A stretch of DNA of 64,000 bases from Gnetum montanum (Eukaryota; Streptophyta; Gnetopsida; Gnetales; Gnetaceae): NCBI GenBank assembly GCA_015680685.1, contig MNCI01004101.1:142316-206315 (forward strand), written 5' to 3'. The translations under genes and the position numbers were made by a program. The notes beneath the pieces are model-generated. The model saw nothing but the letters and a program-made list of their open reading frames with translations, did no database searches and was not told the DNA's origin. Shown here piece after piece: positions 23,177-34,540 of this stretch (positions within the stretch are counted from its first letter, which is position 1; every line of letters begins with the position of its first letter).

Positions 23177-23626
23177 GGACAACAAGCGCTTCCTCATCAT
23201 TGTCGAACTTGTCGGGGTATTAGCATGGGCTGGCCCTATTGAGGATGGCGAGGTTCCCCCGAATTTGACCGTGGATAACAACGGGGTTTGGTTCAGGGGA
23301 GGCAAATGCGGATTTCTTTCCTTCCTGTTGGACAATTTCGAGGTGGCTATTTGGTCAAACTTTGACGAGGTGACTGCACGGAGCGTGCTTGAGGAGATGT
23401 TTCCGGGGGCTGCAGAGGGTGTCATGGTTTTCATACAAGACATTGACGAGGGGCCTCTTGTTAAAGACGATGGTACTACCCACGGGCCCCGGTCTACATG
23501 CCCATTAACGCGCGTGTGGGCACTATTTCTGCGAGGGTTAGACTACCTCAACAATACGTTGTTCATAGCTGCCCGTGCGCATACATTATTCCAGAACCCT
23601 CCCGGCATGGTGTATCGAGTGGCCAG
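23177..23626 (+). pseudogene. Exon 2 of the antisense gene (C): FCP1/NIF-like HAD domain
   Basis: FCP1-like phosphatases remove phosphate from proteins such as the RNA polymerase II tail, using Asp residues in a D-x-D/D-x-x-G motif. This exon shows the family's blocks in order: R-F-L-I-I-V-E-L-V-G-V-L (motif I place, catalytic Asp replaced by Glu); V-W-F-R-G-G…F-L-S-F-L-L-D-N-F-E-V-A-I-W-S (the RPG…FL…F.V.IWS block); and N-T-L-F-I-A-A…H-T-L-F-Q-N-P-P-G (the nTlivDD…NPP block, with the two Asp replaced). The missing acids suggest this copy is inactive as an enzyme. It is bounded by TTTGCAG and CAG|GTAGGA. The identification is by motif reading only, without a database search. Confidence 0.6.
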
Positions 23627-26600
23627 GTAGGAATGTTTAAGTTTACTATTTCCTTTTGTTATTTAGCACTTGTTTCTTGTTTTGACCCATATTTGCTTAC
23701 AAGCCGAAGACCAACCTGGATGGGACACTCATTGAAGATGAAGGATTAGCCCTTGCTCGCACTGCTCTGGAGGCATTCATGACAGGCCTCACCCTTCATG
23801 GGACCGTACTGGGTCAAACGAAGGGTTCGATGGTCCATTTTCATAAGTAGTTCTCCAGAGCATTTGCGATGTGCAAGGCTCATGAGTAGATTCATGAAGA
23901 CTGGACTGACAACTGGTCAGTCTTCCCTCGTGATTTTGGTAGCACATCTAGATCCACCACTCATGGTGAATGATAACATTTTCTAGATATTTTAACGAGT
24001 TTGTCCAATTGTTTTGATTTACGCTGATACGACCATTTTAAATTGCTTTTACAGTTGATGTACCTTCTGGTGAGGATCCGGTGACCACTGGGAGAACTGA
24101 GATGACTTTGTCGATGAAGTTCGCAGGGGTGACTAAGGCTCAGAAGTGGTTGTGTAATCATGCTCCTCCGTCCCTTGCTCATTGCCTGGATAATGCCAGC
24201 CTAATGGAGCTTTTTATGACCCCGAGTCCTGAATTTTCCATTTGGGAGATGATTGGGATAGTGTACTCTTTTAATGAGTCTGTCTCATACTATAGCACCT
24301 AGATTAAGGGTGTGAAGGTAGCTTTCCATCTATCGCTCGAGTTCTTTTCAAACTTATTTGGCGTACCGGCAGATGGCTTAAATGTAGTATTAGACAGAGC
24401 TCATAAAGAGCTCTAGACGATTCGGGAGTTGGAAGATTGGCTAGGCATGGCCAAGGGTGCCAAGGGATTCCCAATGCAGGGGAAGGCAAAAGTTGTGGAA
24501 GTGAACGAACTATATCCCCTGTTCAGAGCACGGGTATTCCCTAAAACTCTTTCCCATGTAAGGTGTCTTGGGTTGAGGTTGTTCATGTCATGCGAATTGT
24601 TTTGGAAACAGGCATGCGATATAACTGGGCATGATTTTTGTTGTCGGGCATGCACAAGGAGATAGTGTGGTTGCGTTCGAATGTCAAGGCGCAATCCCAT
24701 TTCACCTTCACATTCTTCGTTGGTTATCTTCGCCGTTTTTCCGAGTTCCTGGTAGTTCGCGTAGACAACAAGTTTTTTCTACGGGATCGGGGTCAAATAT
24801 CCCGCCCATGGATCAATCACTTGTTTGAGACAACTAAATCCCAAGATGCACCTGATGGCATTGATGAATCCTCTTCTATTACTACAGGGGGGTCATCAGG
24901 CGGTTCAATCCACACACGTGATAGTTTGGGGTTGGAGCCAGACGAGGTACCCTACACTGCTAGAAGGGTAAAACGGGTCATCAAGAAGACCGTTGGCCAA
25001 GCTAAGTCAAAGCTAAAGAGGCCTGAACGCACGGCTGAGGAAATCTCCGATGTGAACCAGCCACGCATGAAGCGGATATGCTTCAAGATGCCTGGTAAGC
25101 GGACCTCGCATGTTTATTACTTTGTCATTTTTGTTTTGCCTATAACTTTTACTTCAATCGCTTACGTGTTATTGATGTTTTTGGCTTGATTTTAAACCAG
25201 TGAGGAAGAAGGCTCTAGAGACTATCACCGAGGAGAAGGAGACCAATACAGAGAAAAACAACGAGGAGGAACATACAGAGAAGAGCCAGGGTAGAGGGAC
25301 GGAGGAGTTAAAGGAGAAAACCATAGAAACTGAGCCACTAAACTACTAGGACAGTGTCGATCAAGTGTTCCGTAGGCTTCTTTAGGGAGATCTAGATTTA
25401 GGTGACCCCTCATAGGGTGAAAAGGATCATGGTATGTTTTTCTCTTTATCTCATTTCAATTTCTCCTATCAGTCATCATTTTTGTGGTATTATTTTTTTA
25501 TTTTTTGCATTTTTATCTTGTCTAGATGAAGGTAACAAGACAAGGACGGTGCGTTTGGATGTACCGATGAAGATGGTTCCCCTAGAGAGGACCGCTGAGG
25601 TTAGTTCATCTCGTGCTCGTGAGCCATTTACTTGGTCTGAAATGCCAAGAAAAATGGATTTTGTGCGTGGGCTCATGGAGGAAGTCGTTGAACGGATCTA
25701 GGAGGCCCACCCTGACATAGGTATACATTATTTAAAGGTTTGTAAGTTCACATCTTATTTATATTGTCCTAACATTTGCATTTTTCGCGTGGGTAGGTGC
25801 TAAATTGAGATGGGATCCCTCTGAAAGCATTAGCATAGAAAGTTTACCTTCACTTTCCTCAGAAGTAGAACAGGTGCCAAGGCCTATTTACGATGGAGTT
25901 GCAGAAGGCTTTGTGCACAATGCTGTTATGGACCTGTAGGTGTTCTATTGAGCAGTTGTGGGTACAGATTCAGGCAAAAGAAAGGAAAGGGAAGTCTCTG
26001 AGTTGTCAGTGGAACATGACAATCTGAAGGCCCGGTACGAGTTTGCCGCTGCTAGGCTAAGCAGTGATCACTCCTGGCGAACGTCCGAGATCACATACAC
26101 TAGATATTGGAATCTACTGAATCGTCATGCATCACTGACCTGGAGAATGGTAGAGCACAAAGCCCAAATTGATCTCCTGAACCTTAAACGTCAAGATTGG
26201 AAGGCCTTTGCTTCAAAGGTTCGTAAGTGGGGTCAGGATGAGAAAAATCACAAACATTACTACAAGAGGTCGTTAAAAGAGGTGTCTATTGAAAAATGGC
26301 GACTAGAGATGTTTGTGGAGGGTTTGGGTTTGCATTCCGCTTTCGATACTTTTGCTCAGAATACAACTGTGGAAATGGAATCACCTACAAGGGTGATCAC
26401 AACTGCTTCTGGGGAAGTGTCGGTGGGTGAGTTCCCTCTGAGACGCCCTACCTGGTCAGCTGTCGACAAAGGAAAGACTTTGGCAAACGTTGACTTAGGC
26501 CTGGATGGGGTTGACTGGGCCAGCGTTTCAGAAGAGGAAATACTTCATCGGCTAGAGTTTGGCTTAGGGGGATCTTCTATGGTAAGCATTTTGTCCTTAT

Positions 26601-26777
26601 GAAATTTACTGAATGGTATTTAAAACTTTGATATTCATTTATTCTTATGTTGGTCGTTCTTTTTTGTATTTTCAGGATGAAGGTGGCGATGATGCTCAAG
26701 AAGCCGGCCCCAGTGGAGCAGGGGCCTCTGACGCTGGTGGATCTAAAGGGGACGATCCTTCCACCCCGGATGCTTAG

Positions 26778-27039
26778 GCTTTTTTAGTTTTTAAGTTTTT
26801 GTTATTTTTTGACTTGGATTTATACGGGAATTGTAACTTCAAAATTTTGATATGGACGAAAATAGTTGACACTCGTAATTGTACAACATTGCATGTAAGA
26901 AAATTTTTTCTTGATTTTGACTTTAATTGTAAACACGACGCAGCAATGAAAAATGTTTTGGCTTGTTTTTTTGTTTTGTTTTAAGTGTAAAGCAGAGATG
27001 TGATTGTAAATGCTGAAAAAAAAGGGGAACCAAGTAAGC
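26778..27039 (+). other. 3' region of the antisense gene, element C
   Basis: A/T-rich sequence after the TAG stop, with several possible polyadenylation words (for example AATGAAAAATG near 26945). It lies between the convergent ends of the antisense gene and gag. Confidence 0.4.
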
Positions 27040-27300
27040 GCGCAAGAACTAGTTTAAGGCCATTTTGGGCCCCAGTCGTAAACGAGGAATATTTCGAATG
27101 ACACGGGCGGATTTTTTTCTGTTGACTGATCATTGCTGATCGCGGCTAGTTTTACGTCTTTGAGGACGTGGTAGTTTAACGTCATTTCGGACAGGGAGGG
27201 TAGTTTAGTAATAATAATGTGTTTTCGTTTTCTTCGATTTATCGTAGTTTAGTGTCATTTCGGATGAGTTGTAGTTTAACGTCGTTTCGGACTGAAGTGT
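27040..27300 (-). repeat. Tandem array 1 of element C
   Basis: About six degenerate copies. On the minus strand they read TCCGAAATGACGTTAAACTA, the same unit as array 1 in B. It lies just beyond the gag stop (27417) in the element's orientation. Confidence 0.7.
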
Positions 27301-27416
27301 CAATATTATTGTAATAGTTTTTTGATTTTCTTCCTTTTAATGTTAGGTGATATGTCAATGGGTATGATTCTTTATTTAGCGTTCCCTTCGCTAATCACAT
27401 TGAATGGTAATTCAGC

Positions 27417-30400
27417 CTAAGGGACGTCTGATGGAATGGCTTCCATGTCAATGTTTTCAGATGTTTCGATAATTGGCCGGGGTTCTGTGTTATTTTCCAT
27501 TTGAGAGGTTGTATGCACAATGTCAAACACAGGTGTTTCTATTTTAGGAGGCTCTTGTTCCATGTTCGAAGGCTTATTGCTTACCGGTGGGTGTGCATTT
27601 TTATCGTTTTTCTTAGGCTCTTCAAGCTCAACTTCCGAGCCTTGGTCCACGTCCATGTGTGATGAGATAATAGGCATAGAGGCTTCCCTGTGTATAATGA
27701 TTTCACTACCTTCATAAGGGAGGTGGATCTCCTAGTGTACAGGGGAGGAGATAGCTCTCAATTGGGCCAACCAGGGTCTTTCTAATATTAGCTTGAACCC
27801 TGGCATCACATCGACTACTAGGAATTCGGCAAATGTAGGAAACTGGTCTCCTGCTATGAAATCTAAAGTTATTGTGCCTTTTACCATTATGCGTGACCCG
27901 CTGAATGACTTTAAACATGTAGTCGCAGTTGGTTTAATTAATTTAGTAAGCCTCAATTGTTCAACGATGGGATATGGTACAACATTTGTTGCGGCTCCAT
28001 CATCTACGTGGACCCTATGTATCTTGAACTGGTTGATACGTATCATTATGAACATGGGGGCTGTTGTTATTTCCCCTATTTTCTTGTCCACCCTAATGTT
28101 GTCATCATGGAAGCTCAAGGGTTTAGGAGTGGTCCCGTGAGACGAGTACATTACCGCATGGATGACGGGTTCGTTCAGGGGCAAGTCCTCGCTTACCGGG
28201 ATCAATGCTAACATGCGTACTAGAGCTTCTCGATGTGTTTGGGATGTTAGCACCAAATCATACAAGCTCAATGAAGTGTTCTTTTGCTTCAATGCTTGGG
28301 TGACTTGTGTCAGGGCCATTGCTAAATCTTTACTGTTTGGAGCATTTTTATCAGTAGTGACTGGGTCCATTGGACACAACAGTTTTATTTCATGTTTCAT
28401 TAATTTGTCATTCTTGTTCGGGACTGTTGTTTTAGATGGTTCATGCTTTTTAGATGATTCACCTTCGTTGTCTGTGTTCAGTCGGTCGTTGGATGATGAC
28501 ATAGGCACAGAGTTAAGTGGAATGGGCTCAGGTGGTCCCAGAGCTAACCGTTGGTGTTCCTTCTCCACACGTTCACATGTAAGCCTATCTGCTAGGCATT
28601 CTCGTGTGTGGCGTGGAGGTGGGGCTGGTCTTGGAGCCTCGGGCTGCCCTGGGATTCGCACCACATATGGAGCTAGGAGGGGGTTGTGGTTGTGCTATTG
28701 GATGTGACTGGTTAGAAGGCTGGCCAGGGACCCTAATGACATAGGTACTGGGTTGGCCTGGCGCTCGTGAGATGGAGGTTTGGTAATCATTAGGAGTTTC
28801 GGGTATCCTAACGACATACGAAGTTGGTTTTGGTGGAGGTTGGACCTCCGCTGTTGCGACCATCGGTGGTACCTGGACTATGAAACGGGTAGGCCGAGTA
28901 TGAGGGGTTGATGCATTCGAGGGGATGATAGGAGGGACACACACTACATACGGTTTGTCCCGTGTCATGGTGTTAGGCGTGGGCGTGGACACAGCAGGGG
29001 GAATCTGAACTACGAATGGCCTATTAGGTGTTTCCTGTTTATATTGGGGATAGACAATGTTAATGTTGGGTGCTTTAGAATCAACATCAAGGTAGATTGT
29101 ATTAATGATGTATGGTGCCTCTTTGGTGTTCAGGGGGTCTTTGTACACCCCCATAGTTTGATTCTGCGGTTGGACCAGGTTGGCCTTGTCAAAAGTGATT
29201 TGGCCTTCATCGATCATCCGCTGAATATCCTGTTTCAAGGTGAAATAGTAATCCGTACCATGTCTGTTTCATTGATGGTAGTCGCAAAAGTGATCCATTC
29301 TGAAGCATTTGGGTATGGGAGGCTCATCTGACATTGCTAAACTTGGCTTCTGAACGAGTTGGCAGAACCAGTCATGTCTCTGGATGGTCGCGGGGGACAA
29401 CTATTTATGTTTCATTAGCCCAGCCTTCAGGAGTTGATCAAAGAGATTGGAAGGCTTCATTGGCAGAGGCATATATTGAGAGGGTTCTTTCCTCTCAAAG
29501 TTCTACGTATGGTTCGTTATTGGGTTTTGTGACGATGATGACTCTGGCACGGCTGTGGGAGTTGGTTTATTGTAGTTAGTAGGGGCTGCGGGTGGTTTGT
29601 TTTGTTGTTGCGCCCCTGCTATCACTGCTATAGTTGCCTTAGCCTTCTCTTTATCTTTTTTAGTGTGTTGATTCTTAAAGACTAGGTATGCAGGGTCATG
29701 GCTATTTTGGGCCGCTTCTTCTATGTTTTTAATTTGTACAAATGCTTGGTTAAGATCACGCGCATTAAGGTAATACAGCTTGGATTTAAAGAAATCGTTA
29801 ATAGCTCCTTTTAGAATGGTAAGCAGGTAGGTCTGGGAGAATTGGCTTATGCAGTTCATTGAGAGCGACGCTCCACCTCTGAATAAATTTCTGTATAGGT
29901 TCAAGCGGTGCTTGCTTAACCTGTATGAGGCTATCTAGGGTGGCCTCGGGTTTCAAGTTGTACTTGAATCGAGTCACAAACTAGTATAATAAGTGTTCCA
30001 AGGAGAAGATGGAATTCCTTGGCAGGGCCCGATACCAATCAAGTGCCCTCCCTACAAGGGACATGGGGAACACTCGGAGAATGGAATGGGGCCATGCCTG
30101 GAGTAGCACGCATTCTAGCCTAAATGTTATCAAGTGTGCATTTGGGTCTATGTCCCCATTGTATTTGGTTAGTTTTGGTAAGAAAAAACCTTTGGGCAAG
30201 GTTAAGGGTGGGATAGATGAGCTGATGGGGTCATCTTGGTAAAAGTCCACTACCTTCAGCTCCCCATCGGCGGCAGTTTTGAGGCGTTTTACCTCATCAG
30301 CTAATTCTTGCATCAGTTTCTTAGCATCCACCCAATCTTGGGCACTCGGTAACATGCCATATTGAGGTTGTGCTATATTATACGGGTTAGACTGTTGGAC

Positions 30401-31406
30401 GGTGGGTTGAAAGGCCGAAAGTTGTGCGGCCGAGGGTTGCACTTGTGGCAAGTAATAGGGGAAAGGCTGTGGTTGCTATGGTGGCAGATGTACTGGGGGA
30501 ACGTTGACTGGTTGAACCATATGGGGTGGTATGTTATAGTGGGGAGGTTGATGTTGCTGTGGTTGAGCACCCATCGTTACCAATTGTGTAGCTACGTTTT
30601 GTGGAGGGAGCCCCTGTTGGGTTACGGTGGTAGAAGGGGCTGTATGCGTTTGAACGTGCGGGATGTAGTGAGCGTATGTGGATGTCGGTATCACATGTGG
30701 CATCCCTATCACTCAGGGTGGGAGTGTCACTCCCATGCTATCATGGGGGGGCGGTGCTTGTGAAGATGGGCTGGCTGCTGCATCAGGGATGATGACAAGA
30801 GGGAGTGTGCTAAATTGCGGATCAGTTGGAGGTGGCACATGAGCAAATGAGGATGTGTGTGATGGAGACATTTGTGTGTGAGTTAGTTTGAGGGGTTGGA
30901 GGGGCATGATCTCCCCTGTACTGGGATGAAAAATGGGGTTAACGTGTGCTTGCAGGCTCAGAGTATGGTAAGAATCCTCTTGTTCAGATTGAGCGGCAAA
31001 TTCATCCTCTTCCTCTCGTTGGGACTCTAGTGCAGGCTGATCCAAGGAGTGTCTCCTTTGCAGGAGGAGCTATGTGACGAGCTCCGAATACTACTCCGAA
31101 ACAGGGATGACATCATAAGGTGAGGGGATGAACTTGCACCCCCCTCTAACAGAGTTCAAACTTCCTCTTTACCTCCAGTTCAACTCAGTCTACAGCCAGG
31201 CCAGCTTGTATCTTAATACATATGAAATTATACTGATCCTGGGTTATGATGTTGGAGGTCGGGTCTCTCCCTTGCAACCTTAGGGACCGGCAAGGCCCCA
31301 CGGTGGGTTGTACTCCCAGGTGTTGCATGACAGGCTGTTAGATAGCCATGGTGTCCACAACGTCGGTTACTTGAGCTGTTCCAGCGGTGGTGTTCACGGG
31401 GTTCAT
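27417..31406 (-). pseudogene. gag: gag-protease gene of element C
   Basis: Start at 31406 (M-N-P-V-N-T-T…) is chosen by alignment to B and D; stop at 27417-27419. In order: N-terminal part with L-R-L-Q-G-R; a long Pro/Gln-rich region (31045-30370); capsid core (about 30260-29940: Y-Q-D-D-P, N-G-D-I-D-P-N-A-H-L, G-R-A-L-D-W-Y-R); an R-Y-helix region to 29500; the modified zinc-knuckle (…F-C-D-Y-H-Q…H-G-T-D-Y-Y…L-K-Q-D-I, with one Cys replaced by Tyr, about 29230-29300); an unusual stretch of repeated (Y/F)-V-V-(R/Q)-(V/I)-P motifs (29040-28590); and the protease with V-D-D-G-A-A-T-N (about 28000) and L-I-L-E-R-P-W-L. Fewer stops than in B. Confidence 0.87.
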
Positions 31407-32047
31407 GATGAATCGTTAAGGGTCTGACATGGGGTAGAGGAGCGAAATTAGTGTACTTGGTACAGCGTAAACTAAAGGACAAAGTGCAACATATACACTT
31501 CAACGTTCAGTGTATGGCGTCAGCGTAGACAGTGTATACAGCGTAAGGGATGGAGCGTATATGCTAGGCAGCGTATACAGCTTCGGCGTAAAACAAAGTA
31601 CAGCATGAACAGAGTACAGCGTGAACAAGATAGAGCATAAAACAAAGTACAGCGTAAACAAAGTACGACATAAAACAAGACAGCATAGACAAGGCTCAGC
31701 GTAAAATAACGCTGCGTAAAATAGGCACAGTGTAACACAGAGTGCAGCGTAAAATAGAGTTCATCGTAAGGCAAGATAGCGTAAAATAGGCACAGCGTAA
31801 GATAGAGTGCAAAGTAAAGAATGCTCAGCGTAAAACAAGGGACAGCGTAAATACTGAACAGCGTAGACGCTAGACAGTTCGTGGGATGAGTTTTCAGGCT
31901 AGGTTGCATAGATGCTGGGGTTTCTGTGGATAGTCCATGTGAAGTTGGTAGCATATATGCTGAAAGACTTGCAGAGTTTGAAGCAGGGCAGCGAAGACGC
32001 TAATGAGCGTAGACACTGAGAAGTTTGCGAGCAAGGTTTTTGGGAGG
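31407..32047 (-). repeat. Leader of element C, dense GCGTAAAC/GCGTATAC motif cluster
   Basis: Between the primer site and the gag ATG. In 31500-31900 there are about 25-30 copies of variants of CAGCGTAAAC, GCGTAAAATA and GCGTATAC, irregularly spaced by about 12-25 bases rather than in strict tandem. No reading frame of interest. Confidence 0.65.
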
Positions 32048-32064
32048 CCCTCCTTCTAGCGCCA
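32048..32064 (-). other. Primer binding site of element C
   Basis: The minus strand reads TGGCGCTAGAAGGAGGG five bases after the LTR end, the expected place for tRNA-primed minus-strand synthesis. The tRNA is not assigned. Confidence 0.75.
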
Positions 32065-32069
32065 ATTTC

Positions 32070-33200
32070 TGTACTGCCTAAAATTATCAGTCACCGGCTG
32101 GAAGGAAATAGAGACCGTGGGATCGCAAGACGCGCAGAGAAGACCCTGCCTTCACCTGAGGGTGAGCTGGAATGCCCAAAGGAAGAGTACCTTGGGTGGT
32201 GCACACGCAGATCAGACAAGGATTTACCCGCACGTATGCCGAAGTGGTATACGTTGGGTGATGCGTAAACGGGCGTAAATGAGAGCGTAAACGGGGTAGC
32301 AAATATGAACAAGGCGTAAATTTAAATGAGCGTAAATAGAACACATGCAAGAAATTAGCGTAAACTGTAAACAATGGTATTACAGAGTCAAAGTACAGTG
32401 CACCGGTCTAACATAGTTGTGATGAACACAAGGTGGATGAAAAGCCCCGGTGGATGCAGGGATGACTCGGCGGATTCCCGCGGTAGGCGGAGCGTAGAGA
32501 CTGTGTGCAAGGTATATAGGGCTTTCTAGCGTAAGAGGGTTTTTAGCTCTGGTGCGCAGTGTAAATGTCTCTGGTATGCTCTGAGATTTTCGCCAACTGT
32601 CTTGGTGAAGTGGAAAAGTAGGATTTTTATACCGGTTGTTACGCTAGACTCGGGTTAGGAGACACATGGCACGTTGACTGGGTGCATACAATTTACAAAT
32701 ATACAACATATTACATCTGCTGGGCGTATACGCGGGGCGTATACGCTACATAAGGCTGGCGTACATGCTGGGAATATACGCTAGACGTGTTGGGCGTATG
32801 TGAACTTAGGTCGAGATGCTATGGACGCTGGGCGTACATGCTGACAATGGTTGGGTGTATACGCTGAAAATTGCTGACTTGCTTCAATTCTTGCTCTTCG
32901 GTGCTGTCTTCATTCTGTCATTGAGACTTCATCGTCGGGCGTATGCATCTGTGGTGCTGAGCGTACAGGTGAGGCATGTACATCGAGCGTGTAAGTCGGA
33001 TGTCTACGCTGGGCGTATACGCTAGGGATGTCGGGCGTATACGCTAGTAGTGCATACTTAGTGAAAATGACGCCGAAGGCACATTTTTTTGGGTTAAGCC
33101 TCTTGATTCCCGAAGTTGCAATGTGCGGAACCAAATGTAGCCATGGTTGTTCATGGGTCCCAGGGACCTGCTACCAAGCTCGAAATTTTGTGGTGTTTCA
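32070..33200 (-). repeat. 5' LTR of element C
   Basis: The minus strand starts TGAAACACCACAAAATTT (33200) and ends GGCAGTACA (32070). It has a TATAAAAAT box near 32625-32635 and many GCGTATACGC words in U3 (32720-33050). It is a close match to 15775-16863. Confidence 0.92.
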
Positions 33201-33205
33201 ACTAC
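33201..33205. repeat. Target-site duplication of element C, right copy (ACTAC)
   Basis: Matches 15770-15774. Confidence 0.9.
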
Positions 33206-33484
33206 ACAGCAGAGCAAGGACACAAAGCCAAAAAGTATCCCAAGGATGAACTTCACAGGTCCTAGGACCTTTCAATATGAAAAGAAAGGTTGTCAATTGT
33301 TGAAGTTGCTTGCCTAGTTAGGCCTCAAAGGTGTGTTTTTGATTTTTAGGCAAGATTTGTCTCAAGACTAGCAGCTATGCTACACAGCATAGCATAAAGG
33401 TGTTTATGCTATTCCGATATGCTGGGTGACATAGGTAGCATAACACTTGTGTGAAAGCCCCAGGATGTCTCCAACAATTCCATA
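33206..33484 (+). repeat. Probable last visible part of the element A 3' LTR
   Basis: This is the sequence into which C was inserted, continuing from 15774. It contains GCTATGCTACACAGCATAGC words. It ends abruptly where the truncated LTR of element E begins, so the far end of A is not certain. Confidence 0.4.
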
Positions 33485-34323
33485 ACTAAGAATGCCATTG
33501 TCGTTTCTTAATTCTTTAGAATTTTTCTCCTATGCTACCGGTTCTTCTTCTCCAATTGATACCATTGCACAAAAAATGTAGGAAATTCTAATCGTGTCTG
33601 TGTCTAGTGCCGTGTACTATATGTTTTCATGAGAGGCACTGCAGATTTTTATTTTTATTTTCTTCTTTATACTCTGCCACGTACAACAATGTTTAAAAGA
33701 TATATTTTAAATAGCGATGGATTCAAAAGAGTCCGATACCGATCCATAATAACCCATGTTATTGCCAAGTTGGCATATTTAATATCTTAATATTAATAAG
33801 AAATCCAGAAATGGTGGGAAGAAAAAAATTGTGTGATGCCAACCAAGATTGCTTCTTTTGCATATTTTAATGGTCAACTTAATCAATCTAAAGTCCAACG
33901 TTGCCCAAACATACTGCATAGTCCACCTTTGCAGATACCATCAAGTTGTTGATTTCAAGTTGCTACTTTCAAGCATCCAGCTTCATTTATACCTCATCCA
34001 TTCATCCATAGAGTGTCTTTGGATTTCATTTCTTCCTAACGTTTGGCATTTTAATTTTGTATCCCAATAAGGTCTTAATATTATTTTATTTAAAAGTGAA
34101 TAACCTCTCCAAAACATCCATCAACCCATAACCTTAAAGCTACATGTTTACTTCTAAATTTTCAAGATCATCTCTCTCTTAAATCAATATAAACGATAAG
34201 TGAAATCCCCTTTCAATCATAAAGTCTACTCCATTAAATGGGAAAAAATGTACCAACACCAAGATGTTCCAATTTTTGATATGATAGTCCAACTGTTCCA
34301 TGAAATGGCCAAATGTACCAACA
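33485..34323 (-). repeat. 3' LTR of element E, truncated
   Basis: The minus strand starts TGTTGGTACATTTGGCC (34323) and matches 40806-39968 over 839 bases with few differences and no length change. It then stops, leaving about 3 kb of LTR missing. Confidence 0.85.
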
Positions 34324-34337
34324 TTTCTGCCCCCTTT
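34324..34337 (-). other. Polypurine tract of element E
   Basis: The minus strand reads AAAGGGGGCAGAAA directly before TGTTGG. Confidence 0.75.
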
Positions 34338-34540
34338 AAAAGCTTAAAGAAACTTTTGCAAGCCCCATTTTAAAATTGAATTGTACTTGAAGCTTTTATT
34401 GAACTTTTTACAGCTGAAAAGATAAATATTTTTGGAGGAAAATTCCCATTAAACATAAGGTTTGATGGTATAAAAACCTCATTCCTATGAAAACAACAAA
34501 CTATACATAACAAACTGTACATTATCAAGTCCTTAATGAA

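Larger units (their letters stand above)
22346..26777 (+). pseudogene. Antisense gene of element C: multi-exon, FCP1-like phosphatase plus unknown domain plus coiled-coil tail
   Basis: A spliced gene on the strand opposite gag and pol. Exons by GT-AG signals and alignment to D: 22346-22476; 23177-23626 (FCP1/NIF-like HAD domain); 23704-23938 (helical extension); 24055-25094 (unknown domain, …L-M-E-L-F-M…, R-A-R-V-F-P, F-F-V-G-Y-L-R-R-F-S-E-F-L-V-V); 25201-25431 (Glu/Lys-rich); 25526-25720; 25797-26581 (coiled-coil-like, ending with H-R-L-E-F-G-L); 26676-26777 (acidic Gly/Ser tail). Phase agrees across the first two junctions (two bases left, one supplied). Decay is visible: stops at 24301 and 24415, a frameshift near 24650, stops in exon 5, and a small frameshift near 25985. 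Exon order and junctions match D on its opposite strand. I do not recognise a named retrotransposon protein. The middle domain is only loosely like plant transposon ORF1-type families. Confidence 0.75.
15775..33200 (-). mobile_element. Element C: Tat-type Ty3/gypsy element with antisense gene, 17.4 kb
   Basis: Complete minus-strand element with 1.1-kb LTRs and a 5-bp duplication (ACTAC). In the element's own direction: 5' LTR, primer site, GCGTAAAC-rich leader, gag-protease, array 1, antisense gene (its stop end first), short array 3, pol (RT, RNase H, second RNase H, integrase), array 2, 3' region, stem-loop, polypurine tract, 3' LTR. Tat/Ogre-lineage elements are known for large size, extra genes and the second RNase H. 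The LTRs look more alike than those of D, suggesting a younger insertion, but gag, pol and the antisense gene all carry stops. Confidence 0.92.

Noticed and set aside
27793-28707. Overlapping plus-strand frames opposite gag of element C
   Set aside because: They are shadows of the gag coding strand with no motifs of their own.
31520-31954. A 144-codon minus-strand frame in the gag leader of C
   Set aside because: Its Tyr/Leu/Cys-rich sequence comes from the GCGTAAAC word cluster read in one frame; no homology is apparent.
33485-34323. The 839-base repeat pair (33485-34323 and 39968-40806) as complete LTRs of a 5.6-kb element
   Set aside because: The inner end lacks a CA terminus and a primer site there, while a primer site and CCAACA end are present at 36922, so the LTR is longer and one copy is truncated.
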